From Incurvaria masculella (lineage: Eukaryota; Arthropoda; Insecta; Lepidoptera; Incurvariidae), in the NCBI GenBank assembly GCA_946894095.1, contig OX335642.1, positions 14,395,021-14,459,020 on the forward strand: a stretch of 64,000 bases of DNA, written 5' to 3'. Below the pieces are notes generated by a model that ran no database searches, was not told the origin of the DNA, and saw nothing but the letters and a program-made list of their open reading frames with translations. A program made the position numbers and the translations under genes. Below, in pieces: positions 1-11,528 of this stretch; positions within the stretch are counted from its first letter, which is position 1, and every line of letters begins with the position of its first letter.

Positions 1-171
1 TAAATAAAGTAATATTGCATGATAATTGTTAATTGAAGCCAGGCTAAAATAGATCTTTCTTTGTTCTGGTGCGGCAAAATTGAGCTTGGTACCAACTATG
101 TAACTGGTGGAGTTTTAATTCCTGGTGGCAGTGCACAAATGATGCAAACTAGACATGACGCGCGTACTGAC

Positions 172-267
172 CTGGTGAGACTAGAACTGGATATGGGCAG
201 CGAGGCGGGGTATGGACTTCGGAAGCCACTCGCTGCCGACGTGATGGGGTACATGGTCGGGGTATGC
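172..267 (-). CDS. pan: pangolin/TCF internal exon (linker before HMG box), downstream of the 414..634 exon
   Basis: This exon encodes part of the TCF/LEF transcription factor that binds beta-catenin/Armadillo and activates Wnt target genes in the nucleus. Read on the minus strand, it starts after an acceptor ending in CAG (268-270). It ends at a GTCAGT donor (166-171). The first base completes the Trp codon left open by the previous exon, then come 31 codons, and two bases of the next codon are left over. The peptide begins HTPTMYPITSAASGFRSPYP and continues into a serine-rich stretch. I recall this linker as strongly conserved in insect pangolin proteins (HTPSMYPIS...GFRSPYP...SLPI). The exact phase fit with the neighbouring exon makes chance very unlikely. 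The HMG box and C-clamp exons should lie beyond the left edge. Confidence 0.85.
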
Positions 268-413
268 CTGCGGAAACAAAAACTCCTGCATTCAAGTCAA
301 TCAATATCCTGTCCCACAAAATGAAGCCTAAATACTTGAGCAAACATTTGCAGGTGAACACCAAACAGGGGAAATACCATGGCAGAACAACGACAGCAGG
401 TAAGGATACTCAC
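268..413 (-). other. pangolin intron, 146 bp, with a partial exon copy
   Basis: Short GT-AG intron between the two recognised exons. Close to its donor it holds an 18-bp exact copy (380..397) of exonic sequence found at 582..599, encoding LSLFC. The match extends to 20 of 21 bp. A polypyrimidine tract precedes the CAG acceptor at 268-270. Confidence 0.8.
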
Positions 414-634
414 CAAGAGGCCGCCACCTGCGACATCTCCGGGCTGAGCATGGGGTAGGGGTAGGCGCCTCCGGGGAAGGGGTACATGGGCGAGCGCGCC
501 AGCCCCGCGAGCTTGGAGTCTAGCTGGTATGGCGGCGGGATGCCCATGTGTGCCGGCGGCGGCTGACCCAGCTCGCCGCCGTGGCAGAACAACGACAGCC
601 CGCCGCCGGCCGCGCCCAGACCCATCTTGCCCGT
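414..634 (-). CDS. pan: pangolin/TCF internal exon (proline/tyrosine-rich linker)
   Basis: Minus-strand exon of 221 bp. The acceptor is a T-rich tract ending TTTCAG at 635-640, and the donor is GTGAGT (408-413). It starts in phase 0 with Thr-Gly-Lys-Met and ends two bases into a Trp codon that the 172..267 exon completes. The 73 full codons contain a Gly/Ala-rich start, then [17 protein letters not shown], then SPMYPFPGG, then [16 protein letters not shown]. The last motif is the signature I remember from insect TCF, and it has the same layout as the DPKTG...YPLSPG segment of vertebrate TCF7L2. The exon is far more GC-rich than its surroundings. Open frames reading through it into the introns are not real extensions. 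Confidence 0.85.
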
Positions 635-991
635 CTGAAACAAGCAAAATTTTTTTTCTAATAAGCGCGGCATATGGCGTACGCCAGGACCTCACATAAG
701 AGTTGCTCGACGACGTCGCCAGTCGCGTGTGAGGGTGAGGACAGCGGAGTCGATTCGTCAGCATGCACAAATTGGACTAGTTGCGTCTACGAAACCACAA
801 ACAATAATGTTATTTGCAGTTTCGACCATCTTTGTACCAGTTCTCCTATAGTAAACTGTCGTTGGGAACGGGGCGCGCCTTCAGCCTCTAAGTAGCTTTT
901 TACAAATAAATAGTTTTCAAATAAGTCCCAGGTAGTTTATGTTATAAGAAGTAAAGATGGCGGCACTACATGTGGTGTGGGGTGTAACGAG

Positions 992-1151
992 TGAACAGGC
1001 AAGTGAGTGATTTAATGTGCCGTTAAGTTTTATTTCGAACCATGCTAACTGGTAAATAACAGTTCACTATGCCGAATGACACGTGGTTTGAAAGTTAGCA
1101 TGGTTTAAAATGCAACTAAACATCATATTTACTCATTCACTTGCCTGTTCA
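992..1151. mobile_element. Foldback MITE, family C, copy 1
   Basis: The terminal inverted repeats read TGAACAGGCAAGTGAGTGA on the left and its near-complement on the right. A conserved centre contains CCATGCTAACTGGTAAAT. The same element recurs at about 15.6 kb (half copy) and 31.9 kb. No coding capacity is seen. The target-site duplication is unclear. Confidence 0.65.
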
Positions 1152-1783
1152 ACCACCAAGAGCACAAATGATTAGATTGCGCATTCGCATTCCATTTGTG
1201 GCTAAATAAATTTCCGGAGATGAGAAAATTGTCTATAGGACGAAGGATTTCGAGAAAAAACTGAATGCCTACAAATACGACTTTTTACAGACCAATTAGT
1301 CATTTAAAACCTTGCCACGCGATTCCGGCAGAGTGTTAGAGCTCAAATTAATTCATAAAAAAAATCTTGAGTGACAATCGTCCACGGTTATCCCTCAACG
1401 ACGCGTCATTAGCACGCCCCCCCTCCCCGGCCGTGCCCGCACCCCGCCACACCGCGCGTTCTCCAATTATGCAAAATGGCGGCGCAAGAGTGCCATTGAC
1501 GCTATGCCACTTCTGATGCCGCCCTTCTAATTAAATGTAAATATTTCTTTCAGATCATAGTGTAGCGGGGTGAAATGTGGCTTACTATGCAAGCATCTAG
1601 TCGGAAATGAAAAGAAAAACGCGTGAGTATTCACAAAAGTTATTAAAAATGCAAGAGGGCTTTGGAAAATCTATTTCTCGTTGAAGCATGAAGTCAATTC
1701 ATTCTTTTTCAAGTCAGCTATGAAATATTTGCTGGAAAAAAGCTTAGAGCGATGTATAGGGGATAACTTTAGAAATGTAGTGG

Positions 1784-2035
1784 TTGGTAACAGGTGTTGG
1801 TCAGAACCTCATACAGGAATATTATTCGTATTTTATAGTTGAGCTTGTTCTCAAACCAGTAGACTTTAGCATTAAAAGAGACAAAGTTATATATTTTTTA
1901 GCAATAAGAATAAAAATAATTTTGATTAATTTTTACTCCCGGTGTAACTCTTGTTTGTACTTCTTCATCCATGGTAATCGAATCGAATAAGAAATGAAGA
2001 GTGTGTTTACACCTAATGGAGGAAGATAAACGAAT
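1784..2035 (+). repeat. LINE 3'-end-like dispersed repeat, copy 1
   Basis: Shares a colinear run with 14080..14340: TTGGTCAGAA, then TCATACAG, TTGCTCTCAAACC-like text, and a TTCTTC...TGGTAATCGAA ending. The ending resembles lepidopteran non-LTR 3' regions. The copies are diverged, so only the family relationship is clear. Confidence 0.4.
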
Positions 2036-2064
2036 AAACGGCTGCAAGCTCTTATATCGAGGAC

Positions 2065-2312
2065 CTGGGGGTCCATTCAGCGCAAGACTGAGTTCGAGTT
2101 CGGGAGTGAGTTAACCTAAAAATAGCTGGGAAATATATTATTATTTAAATACCGGAACCGTTATTTATACTTCTAACTTATTTACGGGACAGACCAGATT
2201 TTTACCTAACTGTAATGATATTCAAGAAGTGTAGAAACATTAACTATTTAAAAAAGTGAGTTGATATTTAGTGACGAATTCGAACTCACTCTTGCCCTGA
2301 ATGGACCCCCAG
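2065..2312 (+). mobile_element. MITE, family F, copy 1
   Basis: About 248 bp, bounded by near-perfect inverted repeats that start CTGGGGGTCCATTCAG and run about 36 bp into a GAGTTCGAATTCG-like segment. The interior matches the inverted copy at 39853..40092, including a TATTATTATTTAA tract and a CGGGACAGACCAGATTTTT segment. No open reading frame. Confidence 0.75.
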
Positions 2313-2384
2313 GGGATTGAATACGCAATTTTAATGAAAATGTGCATTTCGTTGAGAACGCGGACCACTCCATCTCCGGATCCC

Positions 2385-2760
2385 ATAGAGCCCGTTGGTC
2401 ACTAGGTACTTCTTTACTAGTAAACATTGGATTGGATGAAAATATGGTCGAAGCGGCAATGAAAAATTGTTCTTGTTTTCCATCTACTTCAAGATAGCTG
2501 TGCTCATCACTATGAAAGGTATATTTATCAGGGTGGAGTTTGGCCGGTCCCGCCCACTCGCAAACGGCTGTACAGCAACAAAACTATAACGGATTTTATT
2601 TCTGCGCAGCCGATGGCGTTGGAGTGGCTAGGACAACATCCTTCCTGGTCAATCTAATTGCATGGCACCTAAATCCTTCGATAATGCGGTGTGTGACTTA
2701 AGGAATGGTATTAGCCATCCACGCTGGACTCGGATGGCTAATACAGTCATATGTTAATTT
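2385..2760 (+). mobile_element. tRNA-headed SINE, fragment, interrupted
   Basis: Contains the SINE core GTCGAAGCGGCAATGAAAA and TTTTCCATC. The 3' part (GGCACCTAAATCCTTCG, ATGCGGTGTG, a GCCATCC tail) resumes after about 120 bp of unrelated sequence. That insert shares text with 10245..10325 in the opposite orientation (GGCCGGTCC, ACTCGCAAACGG, CTGCGCAGCC). Confidence 0.5.
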
Positions 2761-3299
2761 CGTTCAGTTCGTTCAATAACACCTGATACGAGCATATATT
2801 CTCTTCTAGAGTAGGGTTATCTGACGAAATAAACAAACTTTCGTTCCTTAAACAAATTGCGAGCCATATAAATGTACATAATATTAACAACACAAACATT
2901 TCATGCTCCTCGGGTTGGAAAACTTTCCGACATAAACCTCTGTCAATAAACTGCTCATTACTTATTTAACCATAGACAAAAGAGCCCCTAATTAATAATA
3001 AAGCGCGCACAAAGAGACCATTCGCTCTCCTCGGCGACGCGACCGCTCATTCAAAAGAAAACAAAAAGAATAAACAAAAAAGAATAAGATTAAAAACACG
3101 GACCGAAAAACCTCACGCGAGGAACAAAAAGATGGCTGCTGCAGGCGCAATCCGGCAACTTTCAACACGTTTCCCGGACTAGTATTCACAATCTGACACC
3201 TGTCCAAATTACAAACTAGATTTCGGATAAGGGTCGAGCTAAGACTCAAAATAAAATAACAGTTTAGGCGAGATTCATAGGTCGCTAAGCATTATTGCT

Positions 3300-3480
3300 T
3301 TTTAGGGATCGGTACACACACGCTACCATCGGACCCCTATTACTAAGCCTCTGCTGTCCGTCCGACCATCTGTCGGTCCGTCCGTCTGTCACAGGGCTCT
3401 ATCTCATGAACCCTAATAGGTAGACAGCTGAAATTTTCAGAGTGTGTAGTTATTTTTCCGCTATAACAAAAAAAATGTAC
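3300..3480 (-). mobile_element. Partial 'GGGTTCCGTACC' dispersed element
   Basis: Contains CCTATTACTAAGCCTC, tandem GTCCGTCC units, CACAGGGCT, ATCTCATGAACC and AATAGGTAG. These are the diagnostic segments of the element that is complete at 44991..45252, 51412..51729 and 55466..55764. It is truncated at its minus-strand 5' end. Confidence 0.6.
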
Positions 3481-3654
3481 GATGGTTTTACAATTTTTGA
3501 TACCGCGATGCACGAGATTGAGAGACTCAGGAGTACCTCGCCAGTACTGCGTGTGCTCAAAACCTACGAACAATCCAAAAGACTTTCTGTGTTCTTCATC
3601 GTCGAGGACGTAGCGTTCCTGAACCGCATCCTGTGGGTGAAGGAGTCGCGTGGG

Positions 3655-3990
3655 AGCCACCCGCACACGTCTGGAAGTCTCCATCGGGGCGAGTCGTCCC
3701 CCTTTCTTTACTCCTAGCTCCTAGAAGATTTGGCATTTCATGGGACCACATACCATTTATTTTTGCAAACCTATATGTATAGGCCTCTCTTTCACAAAAC
3801 ATTTTTACAAAAAACCGAAGGAGTAGAGTGGTGGTCATCCGCACACATCGGAAGTCTCCATCGAGGTGAGACGTCCCACCTTTTTTTCTCCTAACCCCTA
3901 GAAGATTTGGAATTGCATGGGACCACATACCATTTCATTTTGCGAACCTATATAGGCCTATCTTTTACAAAACCTTTTTACAAAAAACCC
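3655..3990 (+). repeat. Imperfect tandem duplication, about 178-bp period
   Basis: Two adjacent copies start near 3661 and 3839. Each has CCGCACAC, GGAAGTCTCCATCG, CTCCTA, CTAGAAGATTTGG, CATGGGACCACATACCATTT and a CAAAACATTTTTACAAAAAACC-like end. The open frames crossing this block are shadows of the repeat. Confidence 0.7.
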
Positions 3991-4147
3991 AGCGACCTAC
4001 CCGCGCCATCAATGAATGTTTGTTTTCATAAATAATCTGGTTAATTTAGGGTGACAGCAGATAACAAATTCCGAACGTAAATTCTTGATTATGAAACCGT
4101 AACAAAATACGAACATCTCTAGGAGTGGTGACACTATTTGTATTATG

Positions 4148-4225
4148 TACACTAGCTAAGGTTTCCGGCTCCGCTTGGGTCAATTTTGTTTTGGAAAATC
4201 ACCCGAGCGAAGCCCGGTTAAATGC
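4148..4225 (-). mobile_element. Helitron-like 3' terminus fragment
   Basis: Read on the minus strand, it ends in the stem-loop GGGCTTCGCTCGGGT...CCGGAAACCTTAGCTAGT. This is the recurrent lepidopteran Helitron terminus (hairpin then CTAG). Confidence 0.5.
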
Positions 4226-5084
4226 GCCCTCAGGTCCGATCATCCGCGTCGCAACACCCGCTCGCAATATTACTTCTTCGCTTTCTTTCTGACTTTTTTC
4301 TTTTTTTGTTTGGCAACTAAGAGTCGTTGCGTGATGTTAAATACCCTATAACCTTCCTCAATAATTGGGCTATCATAAGCAAGCATACTTTTTCAAGAGA
4401 TTAGCGCGTTCAATAAAACAATTAAAAACATTTTTTTTTATTATAAGCATAGATAAGCAAATATAAGTAAGATAAGACACTACTTACATAGGTATGACTA
4501 TTAGTTAATCTTAGTTTCAGTTTACGTCACACTAGCTGCGGAACTAAACTAAACTGTAAACATAAAAAAAACGTTTTGAATTGGTTCCTCGGTGGTTTAT
4601 TCTTCGCCAGAAGTAATCGAACCGGTTGGAAAAACACTAACGATTCCGAGTGTGTAAAATAATAATGGGGGAAATAAAGAAACTGAAACTAAAGCGTTTC
4701 GGTGCAAGTTAATAAACTTTGGCTAGGGCCCAGCTGACCAAACAGTTTTGCCTGTGACCTACTTGACATCTAAACACTGGCACAACACAATTCCCCATTC
4801 CTTTCATCATCCCAACCCCTTCTCTCACACAGACATCATCACACACACAACCTTGTCGAGTACCACTCGCACACATGCGAACCATTCCAATCTAACTAGA
4901 GACGCGATGCGCAGAATCCAATTGGAATGTGGCTGTTAAGGGAGTCGCACACGACTTTTTAAACCGTACGTAACGATTTTCACGGTATGGTCGCTGAAAG
5001 CATACAGTATACTGGCGGTACCTCTAAACAGCATTTTATAAAAGTTTTTTCTAACGTTTACTCATAATTAAAAAATATGATATA

Positions 5085-5347
5085 CTAGCTGAGGTGCCCG
5101 GCTCTGCTCGGGCCTATTTCGTTTTGGATATTCACCCGAGCGGAGCCTCGAAAAACGTGGTTTCACCTTCGTGGGCGTGTTAATCAAACGGTCAGTTCTG
5201 GATCTCGACAACAGTGCCACCACCGGGTTCAACTATAGCTAAGAACAATGTAGCCACCTTTCTCGGACTTGTTAGCCGAATTGGTCCAGCCGTTCTCGAG
5301 TTTTACGCTCAGCAACACTTTAAGTCATTAATTTTTATTTGTATAGA
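5085..5347 (-). mobile_element. Non-autonomous Helitron
   Basis: About 263 bp on the minus strand. The 5' end reads TCTATACAAATAAAAATT. The body has CTCGAGAACGGCTGGACC, a recurrent Helitron body motif. The 3' end has the GGCTCCGCTCGGG hairpin, then CACCTCAGCTAG. The expected A|T insertion context is present. There is no Rep/helicase. Confidence 0.65.
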
Positions 5348-5387
5348 TTATTTTTAAATTCAATAAATCATTTTTTTTATTTGAAGC

Positions 5388-5580
5388 AGCACTTTTATGT
5401 TCATGAGCTGGTATTTATTTAGTAGTAAAATTACAGTAACTTTGTAAACTGATAGATCCGCGGTTTCGATTAACTCAGTAAAGAAGAACTCGCAAAGAAA
5501 ATTGACAACTAAGAGGTTCAAGACGACGCTTTAGAACTTCGTCGGCGCTGCGAAAACCATGCCGGCCGCCAAAGTAGTTC
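5388..5580 (+). repeat. Non-LTR 3'-end-like repeat, copy 1
   Basis: Matches 12040..12180 in order: TATTTATT, AGTAGTAAAA, GATCCGC..TTCGAT, CAGT.AAGAAGAAC.CGCAAAGAAA. The family is undetermined. Confidence 0.4.
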
Positions 5581-5956
5581 TTCAGATTATTTTTAAAACA
5601 CTTTGTTGGGGGAAATATCTCAGGGAGAGCATTCTCCAGTTCACCAATCCTGTAGATACAGGATAGGTTGGTTCTTATAGGCGGAATGTGGACAGTGAAT
5701 GGATGCGGTCCCTGCCTGTTGAGCGTTGGTATAATTGGGGCGGAAGGACATCAGGTCAGGAGAGCATTCTCCATGGTGCAGCGATAACGTCCAACACACG
5801 AAAAGAGACCCTACATCCCTTCGAGATGGGAAAGTTTAGCCGATAATTAACTTTTGGTAACTGTGCATATTACTGCATATTAAAAAATAAATAAAAAAAA
5901 TAACATGTTTTACATACTACTGGTACATATTACTGTTACATGGTGAAACCGAAAGT

Positions 5957-6235
5957 TTTTTTTATGCAACTGGACACGGATGGCTTATACCGAACTGAAC
6001 GTAAGATGTTAGCCTAACACACCACACGGGAACTAGGTGCCATGCCAGGACCTTTCTTGTATTGCTCGGCTACTTTGAATTGGATGGAAAACACGGACAA
6101 TTTTCATTGCCGCTTCGAAAATCGTTTATTCAATTTGATGGTACCAACCCGGGCGGGATTAACCCTACCAGCTAGTAAGTAAGGAAGGTGACCTTCAGTT
6201 TTACGTGGAATCCGATCCATGGCCAGCCTCAACGG
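5957..6235 (-). mobile_element. tRNA-headed SINE, 5'-truncated
   Basis: The antisense core is visible: TGGACACGGATGGC near the tail, AGGTGCCATGCCAGGACC, ATTGGATGGAAAACACGG, CATTGCCGCTTCG and CAACCCGGGCGGGATTAACC. An A-rich tail on the minus strand ends near 5957. Confidence 0.6.
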
Positions 6236-6639
6236 TTGAAAATGGTCACCCATTCAGAAACCAACCGCGCTCAAACGTGCTTCACCCAGCTTATCGAATC
6301 GCAAAGGCGTCGCGCCACTGGACTACGGAGGCTGGCATTTTTATTCGATTTGAATTTGAGTACATTCGGATTTTTGTATCTAGAGGTGGTGAAAACGGGC
6401 GTATGTCGTCTAGAAAAAAATCAGCCTGACATCCGTCCAAAACGACATTTTCCCGAAAGGAGCCGAGTACCGCAGTTTGTTAATATTAATACCATAATAA
6501 ATCTCGGCCATCGATATGCCGGTTGTAGATACTAAAAATATTTTTGCATCTGCAAAAGTCACTCTAAAAGGTACGGTACAAACATTTTTAAATTGACCAC
6601 TACGACCGCCTTAACATGCAATCTGCATACTACCCGCGC

Positions 6640-6840
6640 CACCACCGCTCCATAGATGTACGAGGGGCCCAGACGCGGCGCCGCGGCTCCGGGGGACGCT
6701 GTGACGTCACTCCAGGGGCGTAATATCTTGAGAGCTAGGGGAAGTGGGCGTGGGCGGATCTGGCGTCGCCATGGCGACCGCGTGTAGGCGAGGCCGCGCG
6801 CGTACCCGTCTGTACAGGGGTAGGGTTTAGCACAGCGCTG
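6640..6840. promoter_or_regulatory. GC-rich island with a perfect CRE
   Basis: A sharp GC-rich block in AT-rich surroundings, with the palindrome TGACGTCA at 6702..6709. On the minus strand, a Kozak-like GCCATGG at about 6769-6775 opens a 21-codon frame. It could be an alternative promoter or first exon of the minus-strand gene; no protein was recognised. Confidence 0.35.
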
Positions 6841-7539
6841 ATCCGCAAGGCATGTTTGTGTTGGTCGCCGACGGTCGAGAGGTGCGTAGCTGAATTTTGG
6901 AATATTGTTTATTGCAACTATTTTCCTGATGGCGCATTTGGCGGATGAGAGTTCACAGGCACAGAGACATATTCCTCCCTTCGAGACATATTACTTTACC
7001 GCCAAAATGATAACACCGTTAGCTGTCTATTTCGTAGCTTGTCTTTTCCTTTATGAAAAAGAAGACTGTTATTAGTATAAAGTTTGTTGGCTATTGCAAT
7101 ACAATGCGTTGGGACCGAAATGCAAACGAAGCGTTCTGCAACAGTGTGAGTCTATTTAATTAGATCTCTTGTTTAACTTGGCGACTGGCGCTTGTGAAAA
7201 GTATTTCGTCCGACTTAGTAGTGTTTCTTGAGGTAATACATAATATATAGCAAACGGAACTTAGTTCCTACCGGTGTGCCACTGAACCTCTCTTTTTTTT
7301 AGTTTTTTTCCCAAAGAAATTTTAGATTCCGTTGATATAGTGTAAAAAGATTGTGTTCTAGTTTAATGTAGCCGTGATTTCATAAAAAGGGGGGGGGGGT
7401 GGGGGTGGTGGTTACCTAAAGGCCCTTTGAGAACTTCCAAACTGTACAGGATCACCCGCTGGGCTAATCAAAACATTGCCCGCCAGCTATTTGGACCAGC
7501 CCTTCGGGATACTTCTCATTCAGGAAATAATTCAGGCAT

Positions 7540-7593
7540 AACATGAGATAAGTCCAAAACGACATTATTCCGAGCGCCGAGTACCTCAGCTAG
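7540..7593 (+). mobile_element. Helitron 3' terminus
   Basis: AAGTCCAAAACGACATT, then a CCGAGCGCCGAGTACC hairpin, then CAGCTAG: the plus-strand Helitron end also seen at 17045 and 18425. Confidence 0.5.
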
Positions 7594-7700
7594 TCTAGAA
7601 TATTTTGATAGCGCGTTGTGTGGTAATCTTTGTTGAAAGTAGTCCACGCCGTCTATTTGTTGGAGTAGCGACTTACTTTTGATATATGTATCTATTTGTT

Positions 7701-7995
7701 GAATTTTCCTGGATATGGATGTCTGATACCACACTTACTGTCATGATATAAGCCCAACTCATCGCATTCCCAAAGGAATTCGATGCTATGCCAAGACCTT
7801 CCCTTTATGAGCACAGCTATATTAAACTAGATGGAAAAAAACAGACAACATTGCTGCTTCAACCATCTTTTCATCAAATGCAATGATACCAACCCTAACC
7901 CTACCAGCTAGTAGGGGAAGGGGACCTACAGTTTTACATGGATTCTGAACCATGGAACTACTCGCATTCGTGAGGAAATTCACTTATCCAATTCA
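7701..7995 (-). mobile_element. tRNA-headed SINE, fairly long copy
   Basis: The antisense SINE core is nearly complete: CTGGATATGGATG, CCAACTCATCGCATTCCC, ATGCCAAGACCTTCCC, TGATACCAACCCTAACC, GGGGACCTACAGTTTTACATG and ATTCGTGAGGAAATTCACTT. The head (B box) is not recognisable. Confidence 0.65.
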
Positions 7996-9439
7996 GAAAG
8001 AAAACGAAAGTGGTTAAAATATTTTGGATAGGTATGTTGAAATAGTTTCAATGTTAATAGCGCTTTGGTCGCTACATAACTTCCCCCAGTGCCATGGCGA
8101 AAAATATTTTTAGTGTATTTTATTTTATGCATCGACGGTCGTTCAGGATTAAAGCGCTTCATAGCCAATAAGATTTCATTTAAAGCCTTTTCCACAGACA
8201 GCGTGCGCTGTAGATGTAAATACATCTTGGAGTGTGCGCAATTTCGTCCACCCCGTATATAATTATACCGCACGTCCACATATCTAGAGCTCTGTCCGTC
8301 TGACCGAGCCTGTACATACACACATCTACACAGGTATGTACACGATGCGGAAAATTGGAAATGCTCACATCGCTGCGGGGAAATATTTTGATGAACATTT
8401 TCCCTCGGATACTGTGAACCGAGGAAGGAGATTATGTACATACATTGCGGCAACTTAGGGGGTATTTTTAGTAGGGATGTGAATTCACTGTGAAGATTGG
8501 GACTAGCCAATAAAATAAGTATTTTGCGCAATGACCATTTTTCTATACAAACCAAAGAGGCGCCAATTTCAATGTTATTTTATGAAGCTAACGCATTTGT
8601 GGAATGTTTAATCAATTGAAAAATGTTATAGGTACAATTGTCCCGCTTTTTTTTAATATATCTTTATAGATGGCGCCAGTAGCGGCGTTTCGTCGCTGGG
8701 ATGAAATAAGCAATAATCGTTAGCATCAGCAGTGCTGCGAGCATGAAGATGTGCGACATGTATGTATAATCGACCGTGAAGCAAGGACACATTAATGAAA
8801 CATGAGACGGACGTACATGCTTAGTACGAAAAAGTATATTTACTTAAATCATGAAGAAGCTTTACTCTCTGCTGCTGCTTGCCATATTGTAGCCAACTCG
8901 GGCTTAGTTGACGTTTACAGTTCACTCGATCGACAAAACTCGCGAAACTTTTAATGGCTACCCCCACTTAGGGCGGCACCGGAAGCGCACCATCGCTCGT
9001 TACTGTCGCTTCATCCGGTTCCGGCCCAGAGTATCGCAATGAAGGCGCGTTGGGTCGGTAAGATCCGGCTCGAAGGTCCTGGATGTTGCGCCGCCATTTT
9101 TCTATAGAATTAATACTATCCGGCTCGAAGGACTATATTCTCCAGGCAACGATTTTGTCTTAGAAATAGGATGTGTCTCAGAGGATCATGAGATGTAAAA
9201 CAAAACCTTCTTCTGGCGCAGTCGGGTAAAAAGGGCACGCTTTTTCAGTTAAGAAAAGACCCAATATCAAAAGGTATTATTAGCCCCTAAAAAATAAGGC
9301 CAGTTTTTGAAAAATATTATTATTGAGAACCTACACGACAAAAAATGGGAAAGATTCAATCGACCTTAGAACGAGACGCGCACTCCATGCGCGGAACAAG
9401 AGAGTGGGGATCGATCGCAAATTTTCCGCCGTGCAGCGA

Positions 9440-9600
9440 GCGATATTCAAATTGGAGAAAATGGTATTCTCAAATCCGGGCGGGGGTGAGGGCGGATGCG
9501 AGGCGGGGAGGGTCCGGGCGGTTCGGGTGGGGTTGAGTGGGAGGAGGGGGGTTGTTGACCTTCCCGAGCCGGCAGCACGAGTGGAGTTCGCTCGGTAACA
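9440..9600. promoter_or_regulatory. GC-rich island
   Basis: Purine-skewed G-rich run (repeated GGGCGG, GAGGCGGGGAGG, GGAGGAGGGGGG) capable of G-quadruplex structure on the plus strand. No exon recognised. Confidence 0.25.
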
Positions 9601-10229
9601 AGGTCCCCAAGCCTACACTCGGCGTGATCCTTTGTCGGATACGTTTCGAATTTTTCACCTACATTCACATCGATTTTAAGAACTTGTTGCCTATGAACAT
9701 GTGAAGGCCCATTTAAAGGATGAGTATCTACAAATGTATATTTGCAACACTCACTGGTATGTTATGTATCTATAACTATTCTTCTACAATAGGCTATTCT
9801 TTCGTTCCAGCATTTGTCTCCAGCGGCACCGAATTCTTGTGTTGCGGTCCGAGATGACTTATGCTAAGACATGCCAGGACGTTCCTTTCATTTGAGTACA
9901 TACTGATATATCGCATGCGGAAATCGCGGACTCTCTTAAGTTGTCACTTCATCGTAGAATGCAACATAACTTATTTTTTTTTGTCTAGGTGTTCATTAGG
10001 GGCTTAAGCCATCACCGACTATGACAGCCCCATAGTGACTTTCTTCAAGCTATCAGTTACTCCTTAGAGCCAATGACAGCTTGGAAAATATATAATTTCT
10101 CTAAACTCGTTTGACCCGGGCCTTCCTAATGCATCGTGTATCTTAAAAATTAAATTCATTCGATCTGTGAACAATATCCTTTCACAACTAAATATGCACT
10201 TTTCTATAACGGCCTACAACGCTACCCGG

Positions 10230-10345
10230 GACATATGTGGTCCTACCCCCTCCAAGCGCCAGTGGCTGCGCAGAAACCAATTCCGCTATAGCGCAACCGT
10301 TTGCGAGTGGAGAGGACCGGCCAATATCCATCCCAACTATAGCTA
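10230..10345 (-). repeat. Dispersed repeat shared with 2540..2640
   Basis: Reverse complement matches 2545..2630 over GGCCGGTCC, CCACTCGCAAACGG, TATTTCTGCGCAGCC-like text and TGGCG.TTGGAG. The family is unknown to me. Confidence 0.35.
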
Positions 10346-11340
10346 TAGCTGAACTTCGTTTTTAATTCTTACCTTGCTAACACAAGTTTAACCAATCAAC
10401 CTGTATAACAGAAGGCGCGCCCAAGAATGTCCTTAGCCAGCGCGTGGACAGGACGGAGGAGCGCGTGATTCACGACGCGCCGACACGGCAGAGTTATTTC
10501 GCGCAAATGGGTGACGCGGCACGCGTGGAACTGGCTTCGGTATCCTAATTTCAATGCCTGTCCGAGATTAACCGCGTTCTGTTGTGACGGTGCGAGCTCG
10601 GCATACGCCAGATAACGCCTTTTGAAGAGGCGCGGATCCAGAATTTCTATGAGGGGGGGCGTTGCAGAATGAAGTAATCCCGCCCTGGATCCTCACCGGT
10701 ATTTAAGTAACAGATCAGAGCGCATGGACTCGCTTTACATCTTAGGTTGACATTTATTCAAATTTTAGTTTAACGATTTTTCCTCAGAATTTTAAGTCTA
10801 GATAGGATTTTTATTATATAGAAATGTATAGAACATTTATTCAATTGTAAATATATGGAATTAGAGGGATTTAAAAAGGTCAAACAATGTTATGGATAGA
10901 ATTGGAAAACGTCTGGATTTGTGTAATATACTTTTTCGTACTTAGCATGTACGTCGCTTATTCCCAGGAATGTGAAGGATTTGTCCCGAAATGTTTTGTC
11001 CCGACAGGTTTTAGGGTCTTGTACGGAATTGGCTCTTAGATAAACAATCATGTAAGTCTCAAAATACATATGTATATGGAATTGTATAGCATTTAGAATC
11101 GTGTATTATGTACACAGATAATTTTATTTTCTTTTTCTTTTTATAATGGTTTTGTTGGATACTTGTAAAATTGTAAGCTTCTGAACAAATATTTAAAACG
11201 CAACTCCTAAGTTATAACAACTAATCATTTACTATGAAACAAGTTTACTAATTATTATTTTTATACATTAAGAACCACACGCTAAAGGATTGAAACATTT
11301 TTAGGAAGTAAATTTTACGTTTAAAAATTATAAAATGTTT

Positions 11341-11528
11341 CAGGTCAAAACCATTTTTGGACATAACCAGTTTCGCCGAGGCCAAACTAGTTTCGTTAAT
11401 AACTAAAATTGGATAACTTTTTTTTGTTAACCGCCAGGTGTGGATAAAATAAATTTTAGATATATTAGTTATTAAGGCACCAGTTAAACTAAGTGAAACT
11501 AGTTTGCCGAAAACCGAGTTTGACCTGC
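11341..11528. mobile_element. Degraded foldback/MITE-like palindrome
   Basis: The ends read CAGGTCAAA and TTTGACCTG. Inner arms AACTAGTTTCGTTAATAACTAA and TTAGTTATTAAGGCACCAGTT are imperfectly inverted. A chance 105-aa frame covers it. The boundaries are tentative. Confidence 0.35.

Noticed and set aside
61..324. 87-aa plus-strand ORF
   Set aside because: It is antisense to the 172..267 TCF exon, with no recognisable product.
297..770. 157-aa minus-strand protein
   Set aside because: The frame runs through a TCF exon and into both introns in a different or extended frame. The splice sites at 414 and 634 and the second exon explain the locus better.
7980..8555. 191-aa minus-strand ORF, the longest in the window
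   Set aside because: No recognisable domain and unstructured composition; it overlaps a SINE end and is best read as a chance frame.
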